A DNA stretch of 56,295 nt, taken from positions 1-56,295 of the IMG/VR virus record IMGVR_UViG_3300050821_007905; one strand, written 5' to 3'. The notes under the pieces are model-generated. The model was not told the origin of the DNA, searched no databases, and saw nothing but the letters and a program-made list of their open reading frames with translations. Position numbers and translations under genes: made by a program. The DNA is from a virus. Shown here one piece after another: positions 32,558 to 40,036 of this stretch; positions within the stretch are counted from its first letter, which is position 1, and the number at the start of each line of letters is the position of its first letter.

Positions 32558-33790
32558 GTGGCGCTCCCGCAAATAATCACGGAGATCGCCTGGGCAGCGA
32601 ACCCCGGCGACAGTTCGTACGTCTGGACGAACATCTCCAGCGACGTCAAGAGCGTCCAGTATTCGCGCGGCCGCAACGCGCAGCTCAACGTCATCCAGGC
32701 GGGAACGAGCGTCGTCACGCTCAAGAACCTCTCGCGCCAGTACGAGCCCGGCTACAGCGGCGGCAGCAACTACCCGAACGTTATCCCGATGAAGCCGATC
32801 CGTGTGCGCGCCGTCATCGGCGGCGTCTCGCACACCCTCTTCCAGCACTTCGTCTCTTCCTGGCCGATCACGCAGACCGGGGCGACGTATGCGGAAGCGC
32901 AGATCACCGGCGTCGACGGGTTCGAGATGCTGACGAACAACATCATCCCCGGATCGTCCTCGCCGTTCGCAGAAGAACTCTCCGGCACCCGCATCACCCA
33001 CGTCCTCAACGCCGTCTCGTGGTCATCGAGCCTGCGCAACATCTCGACGGGCAACACGAAAGCCCAGTCGTACACGTTCACCGACCTCGACAAGGTCAAC
33101 GCGCTCGCCCACATCCAGACGATCGTCCAGCTCGAGGCCGGCCTCTTCTTTATGGACGGCTCGGGCAACGCTGTCTTCCTCGACCGGACCACGCTCCAGG
33201 CGAGCCCTTACTCGGTCAGCCAGCTCACCATCTCCGACCGCAGCGCCGACGTGCCCGGGGTCGCAGCGGTCGCCTACGCCTCATCGAAGCCGTCCTACGA
33301 CAAGACGCTGATCGTCAACGACTGGCAGATCGTGCCGACCACGAACGCCGCCTACCCGTCTCTCGTTCTCGAGGAGTCGGTCGACTCGGCGTCGCAGACC
33401 TCCTACTTCCCGCGGCCCTCGCAGATCACCGTCCCGTTCATCTCCAATGGCGACGGTCTCTCTCTCGCTCAGTACCTCGTCTTCCAGTACAAGCAGCCGC
33501 TGCTCCGTCACGACAGCATCGTGATCAAGCCGGGTTCGGGAACGACCGCCTGGACGCACGTCGCGACGCGGGAGCTCGGCGACCGCATCACTGTCATCGC
33601 ACACCCTCCCGGTGGCGGGTCGGCTTACGACGTGGATGAGCGGATCCAGTGGATCAACGTGACGATCCCGACCGACGTGTCACAGACGACCTGCGAGTGG
33701 GCGACCTATCCGGCGTCGCTCGGGAACTTCCTGACGCTCGACGACGCGAACCTGGGGCAGCTCTCGGCCAACAACTGCTTCGCGTACTGA
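32558..33790 (+). CDS. minor tail protein (distal tail/baseplate type)
   Basis: GTG placed by the CGATA motif; 410 residues. Beta-rich with VWTNISSDVKSVQYSRGRN, a start often seen in minor tail proteins of actinophages after the tape measure, then LKNLSRQYEPGY, IQTIVQLEAGLFFMDGSG and a C-terminal CEWATYPASLGNFLTLDD. Likely part of the tail tip ring. Confidence 0.75.
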   Translation: MALPQIITEIAWAANPGDSSYVWTNISSDVKSVQYSRGRNAQLNVIQAGTSVVTLKNLSRQYEPGYSGGSNYPNVIPMKPIRVRAVIGGVSHTLFQHFVSSWPITQTGATYAEAQITGVDGFEMLTNNIIPGSSSPFAEELSGTRITHVLNAVSWSSSLRNISTGNTKAQSYTFTDLDKVNALAHIQTIVQLEAGLFFMDGSGNAVFLDRTTLQASPYSVSQLTISDRSADVPGVAAVAYASSKPSYDKTLIVNDWQIVPTTNAAYPSLVLEESVDSASQTSYFPRPSQITVPFISNGDGLSLAQYLVFQYKQPLLRHDSIVIKPGSGTTAWTHVATRELGDRITVIAHPPGGGSAYDVDERIQWINVTIPTDVSQTTCEWATYPASLGNFLTLDDANLGQLSANNCFAY

Positions 33791-33799
33791 CGGGGCACC

Positions 33800-33805
33800 C
33801 GATAG
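33800..33805 (+). promoter_or_regulatory. CGATA-class late promoter (CGATAG, 10 bases to ATG 33815)
   Basis: CGATAG, ten bases between GATA and ATG at 33815, no ribosome binding site. Confidence 0.55.
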
Positions 33806-33814
33806 CCGCACCGC

Positions 33815-34270
33815 ATGAGCGGCGTCATCCTCACGGCGGAACACTTCTACAGCCACCCGCGCGGAAACTGGCATCACTTGCCCGCATCCTTGTGGGCGTG
33901 GGAGAAGTACCCGATCCCCGACTGGCGCCGCGTGATGATCGGCGACCTTCCGAGGCTCGGCGAGACCGACGAGACCGTGACCGCGACCGTCGTCGTCAAT
34001 CACGGCCGCTGGTTCGTCCGCTGTCCGTTCTGCCACTCAGCGCAGATCGCAGCGAAGAGCGACCGGCGCTTCCTCTGCGCAGGGTACGACGGCTGCGCAA
34101 ACGTTCAGGTTGGCGGAGCGTTCGTCAACGTCGAATGGCCAGACGAAGCCGATGCGCTCGAGGAAGCACTCGTCGAGCGGCCCGACCCGGCGCGACGCCA
34201 CTGGCTCCCCGGGGAGACCGTGGAGAAGCTACGCAGCGAATGGGCCGCATTCGCGCTGGCGGCGGCATAG
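33815..34270 (+). CDS. zinc-knuckle protein in the tail module
   Basis: ATG placed by the CGATA motif, 151 residues. VRCPFCHSAQ followed by FLCAGYDGC forms a probable four-cysteine zinc site in the middle, and the C-terminal part is helical (ETVEKLRSEWAAFALA). A small zinc protein between a tail protein and a fibre-like protein is unusual; role unknown. Confidence 0.6.
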   Translation: MSGVILTAEHFYSHPRGNWHHLPASLWAWEKYPIPDWRRVMIGDLPRLGETDETVTATVVVNHGRWFVRCPFCHSAQIAAKSDRRFLCAGYDGCANVQVGGAFVNVEWPDEADALEEALVERPDPARRHWLPGETVEKLRSEWAAFALAAA

Positions 34271-34804
34271 GTGGCGCTCGACCTTCAGCACGCGTGGGCG
34301 GTCGGCGAGGTCGCCACCGCCTCGAACTTCAACGCGTACCTCGGGCCCCCGCCAGACCTGATCGACATCGACACACTCCCGACGGCGATCTCACAGGTCA
34401 ACTGGAACACCATGTTCGTAGACGCGAACACCGTCTACAACGGCTACAAGAAATCGACAGGCGCCCAAAACGCTGAAATCAACTGGGACGTCGTCCTCGC
34501 CGCAGGCACCTGGACGATCGAACTCACGTATGTCACGACTCCGGATGCGGGCATCTACACGGTGCAACTCTCAGCCGACGGCTCATCCTTCACGAGCGTC
34601 GGATCGGCTCCCTACAACGCCTCCGGATCAACCATCGACGCGTACACCGGCGGCACCGGCTACAACACGCGCCTAACCCTCGCCAGCATCACGATCGCAA
34701 CGACGGGGCGTTATCGCCTCAAACTATTGATGGCGACAAAGAATGCTTCGAGCACGAACTACTTCGCCTATCTGCAGCACGTGCAGCTGCGCAGAACGGC
34801 GTAA
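34271..34804 (+). CDS. tail fibre / receptor-binding-like protein
   Basis: GTG directly after the previous stop, 177 residues. HAWAVGEVATASNFNAYL is the short N-terminal motif common in small phage fibre proteins; the rest is a likely beta sandwich (WTIELTYVTTPDAGIYTVQ, RLTLASITIATTGRYRLKL). G+C drops and A/T-ending codons rise in this gene, as in exchangeable receptor-binding genes. Confidence 0.65.
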   Translation: MALDLQHAWAVGEVATASNFNAYLGPPPDLIDIDTLPTAISQVNWNTMFVDANTVYNGYKKSTGAQNAEINWDVVLAAGTWTIELTYVTTPDAGIYTVQLSADGSSFTSVGSAPYNASGSTIDAYTGGTGYNTRLTLASITIATTGRYRLKLLMATKNASSTNYFAYLQHVQLRRTA

Positions 34805-34822
34805 GTGACATCGTGGTCAGCC

Positions 34823-35506
34823 TTACGGCGTAGGCGCATAAGCGCCAGTCTGGTTCACCACATCGAGCCACGTCTGACGCGCCATGGCTGCCGCGATTGC
34901 AGTGTCAACCCCCTGCGAAGCGGCCTGCTGGAACGTCAGCCACGACGCGTCGCCCGCCTTCTCCAGGCGAGTCACGCGATCCGTTACCGCCTTGAGCTGT
35001 ACAGCCAGTGCGTTGATCTGATCCTGTAGCGACTGCTCAACAGGTGAAGCCGTCGTGACGGTCACGTAGGTGGTTGTCGCCGCGGGTTGCGTTCCGGCCG
35101 CTGGCTGCGTGACGGTCTGCGTGACGGTCGTAGTCACCGGGGGCGCGACGGGCGCGGTCGTCGTCGTTCCCGCATCGGTTGTGGTCGCGGGTGCCGTCGT
35201 AACCGCAGTCGTCGTCGCGGCAGTCGTCGCCGGAGCGGTGTAGTGCGCGTTCACGAACGAGTCGAGGTCAGCCTGGAACGTCGGGGAATCCACGCAAAGC
35301 TTGACCGTGGCCGCACCCGTTCCTGTCCATTGCACCCAGTACCACGCCGGGCAAGTCGAGAGAGAGATGTCGGTCGCATGGACGACGACGAAGCCTTGCG
35401 GCAGGCCGGTGACATCCCACGCCGACGCCGATGAAACGAGGAACCCGGCGGCCGCAACGCCGGCGAGCCCCATCGTCACGAGCAGGACTGCCAGCCTCAA
35501 CTTCAT
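34823..35506 (-). CDS. secreted Thr-rich protein on the opposite strand
   Basis: ATG at 35506, 227 residues. Signal peptide: KLRLAVLLVTMGLAGVAAAG then FLVSSASA with a likely cleavage after ASA. Residues about 30-85 form a domain with CPAWYWVQWTG and LCVDSPTFQADLDSFVNAH. A Thr/Ala/Pro linker of about 60 residues follows, then a coiled-coil-like end (LQDQINALAVQLKAVTDRVT). Its own promoter (TACTCT) and orientation mark it as a moron that may alter the lysogen's surface. The middle domain is shared with the next rightward gene. Confidence 0.65.
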   Translation of the reverse strand: MKLRLAVLLVTMGLAGVAAAGFLVSSASAWDVTGLPQGFVVVHATDISLSTCPAWYWVQWTGTGAATVKLCVDSPTFQADLDSFVNAHYTAPATTAATTTAVTTAPATTTDAGTTTTAPVAPPVTTTVTQTVTQPAAGTQPAATTTYVTVTTASPVEQSLQDQINALAVQLKAVTDRVTRLEKAGDASWLTFQQAASQGVDTAIAAAMARQTWLDVVNQTGAYAPTP

Positions 35507-35513
35507 GCCCAGC

Positions 35514-35519
35514 AGAGTA
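35514..35519 (-). promoter_or_regulatory. TANNNT -10 element (TACTCT) of the secreted protein gene
   Basis: Minus-strand TACTCT, seven bases, ATG 35506; no ribosome binding site. Confidence 0.5.
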
Positions 35520-35572
35520 CGCCGTTTGGCAACGGACCGCCAGCCGCCCACCGGATGCCGCACACCAAGCCC

Positions 35573-35578
35573 GATACC
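35573..35578 (+). promoter_or_regulatory. CGATA-class late promoter (CGATAC, 9 bases to ATG 35587)
   Basis: CGATAC, nine bases between GATA and ATG 35587. It overrules the longer in-frame start at 35431, which would run back through the divergent gene. Confidence 0.6.
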
Positions 35579-35586
35579 TCCACGCG

Positions 35587-36057
35587 ATGCCAGGCTGGAC
35601 GATCGAAACACTGCCCCCCGGCTTCACGGTCAGCCACGCAGTCGACAACTCGCTCGACACCGGCAAAGAGTGGTACTCGCTCCAGGCTTACGGCCGAAAC
35701 TCCGGGCGGCTCTGCATCGACTCCCCCACCTTCCAGGCCGACCTTGATACGTTCGTCGACGCGGCGATTCCTCCGCTCGTCAGGGCGACGAACCAGGGCA
35801 ACATCCTCCACCAGCGCAACCGCTGGCTCGCGCAGACCGACCCGTACGTGCTGCCGGTCCCGTCGCTTCCGGCCGACATGCCGCAGGACGTGCTCACCGC
35901 GATCAGCGACAAGAACAACCAGGCCGCGATCATGGCGTGGCGGCAGGCACTACGCGACTACCCCTTGACCGTCACCGACTGGGCGCGGCCGCCCGCGCTT
36001 CCGCCGCCGCCGCCGATCCCACTGCCCAGCGGGCGGCAGCTCATCATCGTCACCTAG
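35587..36057 (+). CDS. tail-module protein sharing a domain with the divergent secreted protein
   Basis: ATG placed by the CGATA motif, 156 residues. WTIETLPPGFTVSHAVD, EWYSLQAYGRNSG and LCIDSPTFQADLDTFVDAA match the divergent gene's domain almost motif for motif. Then a helical part and a proline run (PALPPPPPIPLPSG). It has no signal peptide, so it probably acts in the particle or cytoplasm, with the paralogue outside the cell. Confidence 0.6.
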   Translation: MPGWTIETLPPGFTVSHAVDNSLDTGKEWYSLQAYGRNSGRLCIDSPTFQADLDTFVDAAIPPLVRATNQGNILHQRNRWLAQTDPYVLPVPSLPADMPQDVLTAISDKNNQAAIMAWRQALRDYPLTVTDWARPPALPPPPPIPLPSGRQLIIVT

Positions 36058-36081
36058 GCTCAACCGGCGCGTCGGGTACGG

Positions 36082-36474
36082 CTACGCAGCGATCTGCTTA
36101 AGCTCGGAGCAGCGGGCCGCGAGTAGAGAGCGCGCTGCGTTCTCCTCGTCGGTCGTGGCTTTGCCGGCGCGAAGTCGATCGGCGAACTCGAGCGCGACGT
36201 CGGCCTGATCCGCCTTTACTCGCAGATGCGGCCGTACCTCCCGAAGAAAGGCGCTGGCGCTTCCCGGCCCGAACGTCAGCACCCAGCGGTCGTCCTCCTT
36301 TCGGCTGATGGATCCCCCGAACCGCTCGCGCATTAGATCGAGTGGGCGGCGATCCTTCTGGACGACGCTGAGGCAAAGACGCCACCGCACGCGTCCGGCC
36401 TGGCGCCCGGGGTAGATGCCGACGCATCCCTCGCCGTCGAAGAAGCCTGCTGCCCATATCAAGAACTCGTCCAT
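36082..36474 (-). CDS. LAGLIDADG-type homing endonuclease
   Basis: ATG at 36474, 130 residues. FLIWAAGFFDGEGCVGIYPG matches the LAGLIDADG helix and its acidic residues; DLMRERFGGSISRKEDDRW and VRPHLRVKADQADVALEFADRL follow the usual fold. Single motif, so it should work as a dimer. Free-standing between a tail gene and the lysis genes, with its own leaderless TAGACT promoter; such genes spread by cutting phages that lack them. Confidence 0.75.
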   Translation of the reverse strand: MDEFLIWAAGFFDGEGCVGIYPGRQAGRVRWRLCLSVVQKDRRPLDLMRERFGGSISRKEDDRWVLTFGPGSASAFLREVRPHLRVKADQADVALEFADRLRAGKATTDEENAARSLLAARCSELKQIAA

Positions 36475-36480
36475 GCGAAG

Positions 36481-36486
36481 AGTCTA
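36481..36486 (-). promoter_or_regulatory. TANNNT -10 element (TAGACT) of the homing endonuclease
   Basis: Minus-strand TAGACT, six bases, ATG 36474. It lies back to back with the CGATA motif at 36504. Confidence 0.5.
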
Positions 36487-36503
36487 GGTCAGGCCTAGGT
36501 CGC

Positions 36504-36509
36504 CGATAC
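36504..36509 (+). promoter_or_regulatory. CGATA-class late promoter (CGATAC, 8 bases to GTG 36517)
   Basis: CGATAC, eight bases between GATA and GTG at 36517, no ribosome binding site. Confidence 0.55.
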
Positions 36510-36516
36510 ACGGACG

Positions 36517-37152
36517 GTGAGCGATCCCGCGCCGAGCCTGCAAACGTTCACCCTCGACGAGCTCGCGCCGTTCACACACGAAGGCTGCTTCTCGCCGAGC
36601 TCGAGCGCCGACCACCGCCTCTTCTACGTCGGCCGGGACGACGTCCACGGCATCCTCGACTACCTACTCTCACGGATCACGCTCTCGTGCGTCGGCAACC
36701 AGTTCGGCTACGACGACGAGGCGCTCAACGCGCACGTCATGGCGGCCGCCGAGAACCCACTCGTGACGACGATCGTCACGCTCGACCGCTCTCAGGCCGG
36801 CGGCGTCCACGAGAAGACGATCCTCGCCTCCGACGCGGCCGCCGACCCGGTCGCGTTCAACGCGCACTTCGCGATCCTCGAATCGTCGACCGGCCAGATC
36901 AGTCACACGAAGGGATTCGTCCTCGACGGACGTGTTGGCTTCGAGGGGTCGACGAACTGGAGCACGTCCGGTGAGGGCACGTTTGTCACTGGCCAGGTTG
37001 CGCCCGGCGGTCCCGGCTACAAGGCGCAGAACAACACGCTGATGGTGTTCACCGACCCCGACACCGTCGCTCGCTTCCAGGCCGAGTTGATCGCCGAGCA
37101 CATGAGCGGACGCAAGGTCGTGTCGAAGCAACCTCCGATAGCCGCCACATGA
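36517..37152 (+). CDS. phospholipase D-like protein with one HKD motif
   Basis: GTG placed by the CGATA motif, 211 residues. SHTKGFVLDGRVGFEGSTNW is an HxK(x4)D motif with the usual Gly-Ser-Asn end, near residue 130. The N-terminal HEKTILASDA might be a degenerate first half. The PLD family cuts phosphodiesters in lipids or nucleic acids; one motif proteins act as dimers. Next to the endolysin a lysis or envelope role is possible, but nuclease activity is equally likely. Confidence 0.7.
   Translation: MSDPAPSLQTFTLDELAPFTHEGCFSPSSSADHRLFYVGRDDVHGILDYLLSRITLSCVGNQFGYDDEALNAHVMAAAENPLVTTIVTLDRSQAGGVHEKTILASDAAADPVAFNAHFAILESSTGQISHTKGFVLDGRVGFEGSTNWSTSGEGTFVTGQVAPGGPGYKAQNNTLMVFTDPDTVARFQAELIAEHMSGRKVVSKQPPIAAT
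37136..37141 (+). promoter_or_regulatory. CGATA-class late promoter inside the PLD gene (8 bases to ATG 37149)
   Basis: CGATAG within the last codons of the PLD-like gene, eight bases between GATA and the endolysin ATG. The motif is kept although it must also code for Pro-Ile-Ala. Confidence 0.55.
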
Positions 37153-37919
37153 GATTCGGCGTCGACTACTCCGGCACCCCGCCCAGCATCGACGCCCTCA
37201 AGAAGGAGAACGCCTCCTTCGTCTGCCGCTACCTCTCCACGCCCGGGAACCCGAAGAACATCAACCGCGCCGAGGCGCTACGGCTGCGCTCGAACGGTCT
37301 CGACGTCGTGCTCGTGTTCGAGACGACCGCGACCCGCGCGCTCGGCGGTGCATCGGCTGGCAAGCAGGACGCCAAGGCGGCGCGCGAGCAGGCGACGGCG
37401 TGCGGTGCCCCTGCCGGACAGGTGATCTACTTCGCCGTCGACTTCGACGCAAACGCGACCGAGCTGCGGCAGGTCAAGTCGTACCTCGCCGGCGCCGCAT
37501 CGGTGCTCGGCGCCGACAAGACCGGCGTCTACGGCGGTTACGCGGCCGTCAAGGCCGCACTCGACGCCGGCGTCTGCAAGTACGCCTGGCAGACCTACGC
37601 CTGGTCAGGCGGCAAGTGGGATCCGCGCGCGCACCTGCAGCAGTACGCGAACGCCCAGACGCTCGGCGGAGTGGAGGTCGATCACAACCATGCGGTCGCC
37701 GACGACTTCGGCCAATGGCCCGCGGTCGTTCGCAAGCCCGCCAAGCCTCCCGTCGCACCGAAGCCAGTCTCGAAGCCGCCGCTGCCGCCACCCGACGTCG
37801 TCACCGTGACCGGGCCCAAAGGCGGCCTCATCGCGCGCCGGCCGCTCAAGAAGATCGCCGCGCTCGTCGCGCCTCTCCTTCGCCGCTTCGGACGCATCAG
37901 CCTCAGGCGGGGACACTGA
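37149..37919 (+). CDS. endolysin, DUF1906 glycoside-hydrolase-like
   Basis: ATG in ATGA overlap, 256 residues. FGVDYSGTPPSIDALKKE, FVCRYLSTPGNPKNI, VIYFAVDFDAN, GVYGGYAAVKAAL and YAWQTYAWSGGKW are the strands of the DUF1906 (Rv2525c-like) TIM barrel used by actinophage endolysins. The C-terminal Pro-rich linker and basic end (RRPLKKIAALVAPLLRRFG) may bind the cell wall or membrane. No signal peptide, so it needs the holin-like neighbours. Confidence 0.8.
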   Translation: MRFGVDYSGTPPSIDALKKENASFVCRYLSTPGNPKNINRAEALRLRSNGLDVVLVFETTATRALGGASAGKQDAKAAREQATACGAPAGQVIYFAVDFDANATELRQVKSYLAGAASVLGADKTGVYGGYAAVKAALDAGVCKYAWQTYAWSGGKWDPRAHLQQYANAQTLGGVEVDHNHAVADDFGQWPAVVRKPAKPPVAPKPVSKPPLPPPDVVTVTGPKGGLIARRPLKKIAALVAPLLRRFGRISLRRGH

Positions 37920-37923
37920 CCAC

Positions 37924-38295
37924 ATGGCGGCACGCACGGCGCTCGGCCCACGCGTAGAGACGCTCGAGGGAGAGGTCGAAGCCCTCAAGAAGACGACCGC
38001 GCAACTCAAGCGCGACCAGTCCGCGACGCGGCGGCTCGTACGAGATCTCGCGAAGGTCGTCGACGGCATCCTGCCGAGCGTCACGAAAGAACTCGCCGCC
38101 CAGACCGAGACGATCGAGAACCACGTCGACGGCGCGGTCGAGCAGCTCCGCCAGTCCGTCTTTGCCTCGGTCGTCGACGTCGCCCGCCAATGGCCGGCAG
38201 CGGCGATCGTCGCCGTCACCGCCGTGCTCACTGTCGGTGCGGCGATCGTCGCCAACTGGATCCTCGCCGCCGAGCATCTGCCACACATCCACTGA
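37924..38295 (+). CDS. coiled-coil membrane protein of the lysis region
   Basis: ATG four bases after the endolysin gene, 123 residues. Long coiled coil (VETLEGEVEALKKTTAQL) followed by a C-terminal membrane span (AAAIVAVTAVLTVGAAIVA) and a short His tail. TGATG overlap with the next gene. Could be a holin partner or spanin-like anchor. Confidence 0.6.
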   Translation: MAARTALGPRVETLEGEVEALKKTTAQLKRDQSATRRLVRDLAKVVDGILPSVTKELAAQTETIENHVDGAVEQLRQSVFASVVDVARQWPAAAIVAVTAVLTVGAAIVANWILAAEHLPHIH

Positions 38296-38717
38296 TGTCG
38301 AGGCGAGCACGGCGCGCGCTCGAGCGGGTGGTCTACGGCTTCCTCGGCTGGTTCGAGTCGTTCAACTCGGTCTGGCAGACCACGATCGTCATCTTCGGCG
38401 GCTGGGCAATCGAAGCGTTCTTTCCCAGCGTTGACCGAGGCCACCTCGTCTTCCTGCTCGTCCTCTCCCTCTACGCAACGTTCACGCAGAACGGGCTCGC
38501 CCACGAGAACAAGCTCACCTCGGACAAGCTCGACCAAGCGCTCGTCGCGATCGACTCCGTCGTCGACGACGTCTACGTCGCAGCACAGACGCTCGTCCAG
38601 ATGGCCACCAACGAGACGCACATGCAGACAGCACTGGTCGCTCAAACGGAGGCGATCCTCGCGGCGCTCACCGAGGTCCGGTCGCACCTGGCGAAGCCGA
38701 AGCCGAAGCGGCGATAG
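38295..38717 (+). CDS. two-span membrane protein of the lysis region
   Basis: ATG in TGATG overlap, 140 residues. Basic N-terminus (SRRARRALERVV), spans near TTIVIFGGWAIEAFF and HLVFLLVLSLYATFT, then a helical cytoplasmic part (LTSDKLDQALVAIDSVVDD) and a basic tail (KPKPKRR). Resembles proteins annotated as holins or iron-permease-like in actinophages. Confidence 0.6.
   Translation: MSRRARRALERVVYGFLGWFESFNSVWQTTIVIFGGWAIEAFFPSVDRGHLVFLLVLSLYATFTQNGLAHENKLTSDKLDQALVAIDSVVDDVYVAAQTLVQMATNETHMQTALVAQTEAILAALTEVRSHLAKPKPKRR
38712..38717 (+). promoter_or_regulatory. CGATA-class promoter (CGATAG, 11 bases to GTG 38728)
   Basis: CGATAG whose TAG is also the stop codon of the previous gene; 11 bases to GTG 38728. 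Confidence 0.45.
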
Positions 38718-38727
38718 CCCCGGCGAC

Positions 38728-38799
38728 GTGTGGCGCTTCCTCCACCTCTGGCAGCAACTGCATTGGGCGTGGAAGCGCAAGCGACCCGGAAGGAAGTGA
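38728..38799 (+). CDS. 23-residue Trp- and Arg/Lys-rich peptide
   Basis: GTG start behind a CGATA motif. The peptide has four Trp and nine basic residues in 23 (WRFLHLWQQLHWAWKRKRPG), a strongly cationic amphipathic helix like membrane-active peptides. Ends in AGTGA before the next gene. A tiny lysis effector or internal antimicrobial-like peptide is possible; unproven. Confidence 0.4.
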   Translation: MWRFLHLWQQLHWAWKRKRPGRK

Positions 38800-38806
38800 T
38801 CCACCC

Positions 38807-39049
38807 GTGCTCCCCTCGAAGAAGACGCTCGTCGACATCGCCGAGCGAAGCCTTGCCACGTTCGCGCAGGCGTTCCTCGCCTCGGTGACGCTCGGCCACT
38901 CGGTCGTTCCTGCGATCACCGACCTTCGCGCGCTCGAGCTCGGCGCGATCGCCGGCGGGTACTCGGTCGGCAAGTACCTGCTCGTGAAGGCGAATGCGTA
39001 TCTCGCCAAGCCGGAGCCTGCGGCTATCCCGGAGCCCCCGAAGGTCTGA
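38807..39049 (+). CDS. holin-like protein
   Basis: GTG with a GGAAGGAAG site about ten bases upstream, 80 residues. ERSLATFAQAFLASVTLG and ALELGAIAGGYSVGKYLLV are the two helices of a small holin group of actinophages; the charged front and Pro/Lys end fit. Would control when the endolysin crosses the membrane. Confidence 0.7.
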   Translation: MLPSKKTLVDIAERSLATFAQAFLASVTLGHSVVPAITDLRALELGAIAGGYSVGKYLLVKANAYLAKPEPAAIPEPPKV

Positions 39050-39137
39050 CCAAGATGCTCGGCCGTCTTCCCGCACTCGTCCAATGCGCCGCGACGGCCG
39101 GGAGAGATTGCGGGGAGACGCGCCGGGCTATACGCCC

Positions 39138-39347
39138 ATGAGCGAGCAGACGTACGAGCAGGTGGAGGCGCCGAGGATGAGCGAGCGGGAGAAGGTCGAG
39201 TTCTGGCGCCTCGGAGAGCTCATCCGCTGCGGCTATCCCGTCCCCGTCGCAGAGAAGCTCGCGTGCAGTGATGCAGATCTGCATCGCGCAATCGAACTCG
39301 TCAAGGTCGGCTGCGAGCCCGCGCTCGCCGCGAAGATCCTGCTCTGA
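39138..39347 (+). CDS. small helical protein at the end of the rightward block
   Basis: ATG at 39138, 69 residues: EREKVEFWRLGELIRCGYP, then AEKLACSDADLHRAIELVKVG. Resembles short helical proteins of unknown role. Just upstream GGGCTATACGCCC (39125-39137) offers a small dyad. It ends at the base before the antitoxin gene. Confidence 0.55.
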   Translation: MSEQTYEQVEAPRMSEREKVEFWRLGELIRCGYPVPVAEKLACSDADLHRAIELVKVGCEPALAAKILL

Positions 39348-39665
39348 CTAGATCGGCTCAGCGAGGCTGCTGAACGTCGAGATCGAAACGGGCCCGTCGG
39401 CGAACACGGCCGTCACCTCGAGGTGGCCGCCGAGCGCCTCGACGTAGCTGCGCAGTGTCGAGACGTAGAGGTCGGTGCGCTGTTCGATCTTCGAGATGCC
39501 CGGCTGGGTCGTGTCGAGCGCAGCAGCGAGCTGCGTCTGCGTGAGGTCGCGAGCCTTGCGGAGCTCGGCGAGCGTGAGCTCGCGCTCCATCGCCTGCCGG
39601 TGCTCGCTGACCTTCCGCGGATCCGCCTTGTGCTTCAGATCCTTGAATGGGGTGTGCCCGGTCAT
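39348..39665 (-). CDS. antitoxin, HTH (HigA-like)
   Basis: ATG at 39665 in ATGA overlap with the toxin gene, 105 residues. An XRE-type HTH lies at about residues 35-80: LAELRKARDLTQTQLAAALD then TTQPGISKIEQRTDLYVSTL and YVEALGGHLEVT, a sequence order typical of HigA/MqsA-like antitoxins. Expected to bind the toxin and repress the pair's promoter. Confidence 0.8.
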   Translation of the reverse strand: MTGHTPFKDLKHKADPRKVSEHRQAMERELTLAELRKARDLTQTQLAAALDTTQPGISKIEQRTDLYVSTLRSYVEALGGHLEVTAVFADGPVSISTFSSLAEPI

Positions 39666-40024
39666 TCGATCAGTCCTTCCTTCCGAAGTTCGGTCAGGTG
39701 CTCGTCATAGAGACGCTCGGCCTGGGGCTTGCCGACGGCGTCGTACCACTCGTTCCAGCCCTGCTCGGCCTTGTCGGCGGCAACGAGCAAGATCGCTGCG
39801 CGCCGCGGGTCGAACACGAACAGCACTCTGATCGACGTTCCGAGGGGCCGTAGCTCTTTCAGGTTGTGGATGCTGCTGCCTGCTACCTCGCCGACGAGCG
39901 GACGCCCGAGCGAGGGGCCGCGCTGCTGGAGAAGCTCGACGGCGGCCATGATCGGTGCTTGCTCGCCTTCGCTGAGATCCTCGTACCAGTCGCGGAACTC
40001 GTCTGTGACTTCGACTTCCCACAT
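39662..40024 (-). CDS. toxin, RelE/HigB-like (Gp49-like)
   Basis: ATG at 40024, 120 residues. WEVEVTDEFRDWYEDLSEGEQ, GPSLGRPLVGEVAGSSIHNLKEL and IRVLFVFDPRRAAILLVAADK are the strands and helices of the RelE/HigB (phage Gp49-like) mRNA interferase fold; Arg and Lys in the last strands would be active. Toxin-first order with the antitoxin second is usual for HigBA. Probably expressed in the lysogen, for stability or phage exclusion. Confidence 0.8.
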   Translation of the reverse strand: MWEVEVTDEFRDWYEDLSEGEQAPIMAAVELLQQRGPSLGRPLVGEVAGSSIHNLKELRPLGTSIRVLFVFDPRRAAILLVAADKAEQGWNEWYDAVGKPQAERLYDEHLTELRKEGLIE

Positions 40025-40030
40025 GCCCCA

Positions 40031-40036
40031 ATAATA
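40031..40036 (-). promoter_or_regulatory. TANNNT -10 element (TATTAT) of the toxin-antitoxin operon
   Basis: Minus-strand TATTAT, six bases, ATG 40024: a leaderless start like the isolated genes of the late region. Confidence 0.55.

Noticed and set aside
34823-35611. Longer start of the secreted protein
   Set aside because: It would hide the signal peptide and run through the divergent promoter region; the ATG at 35506 has a -10 box at the right distance.
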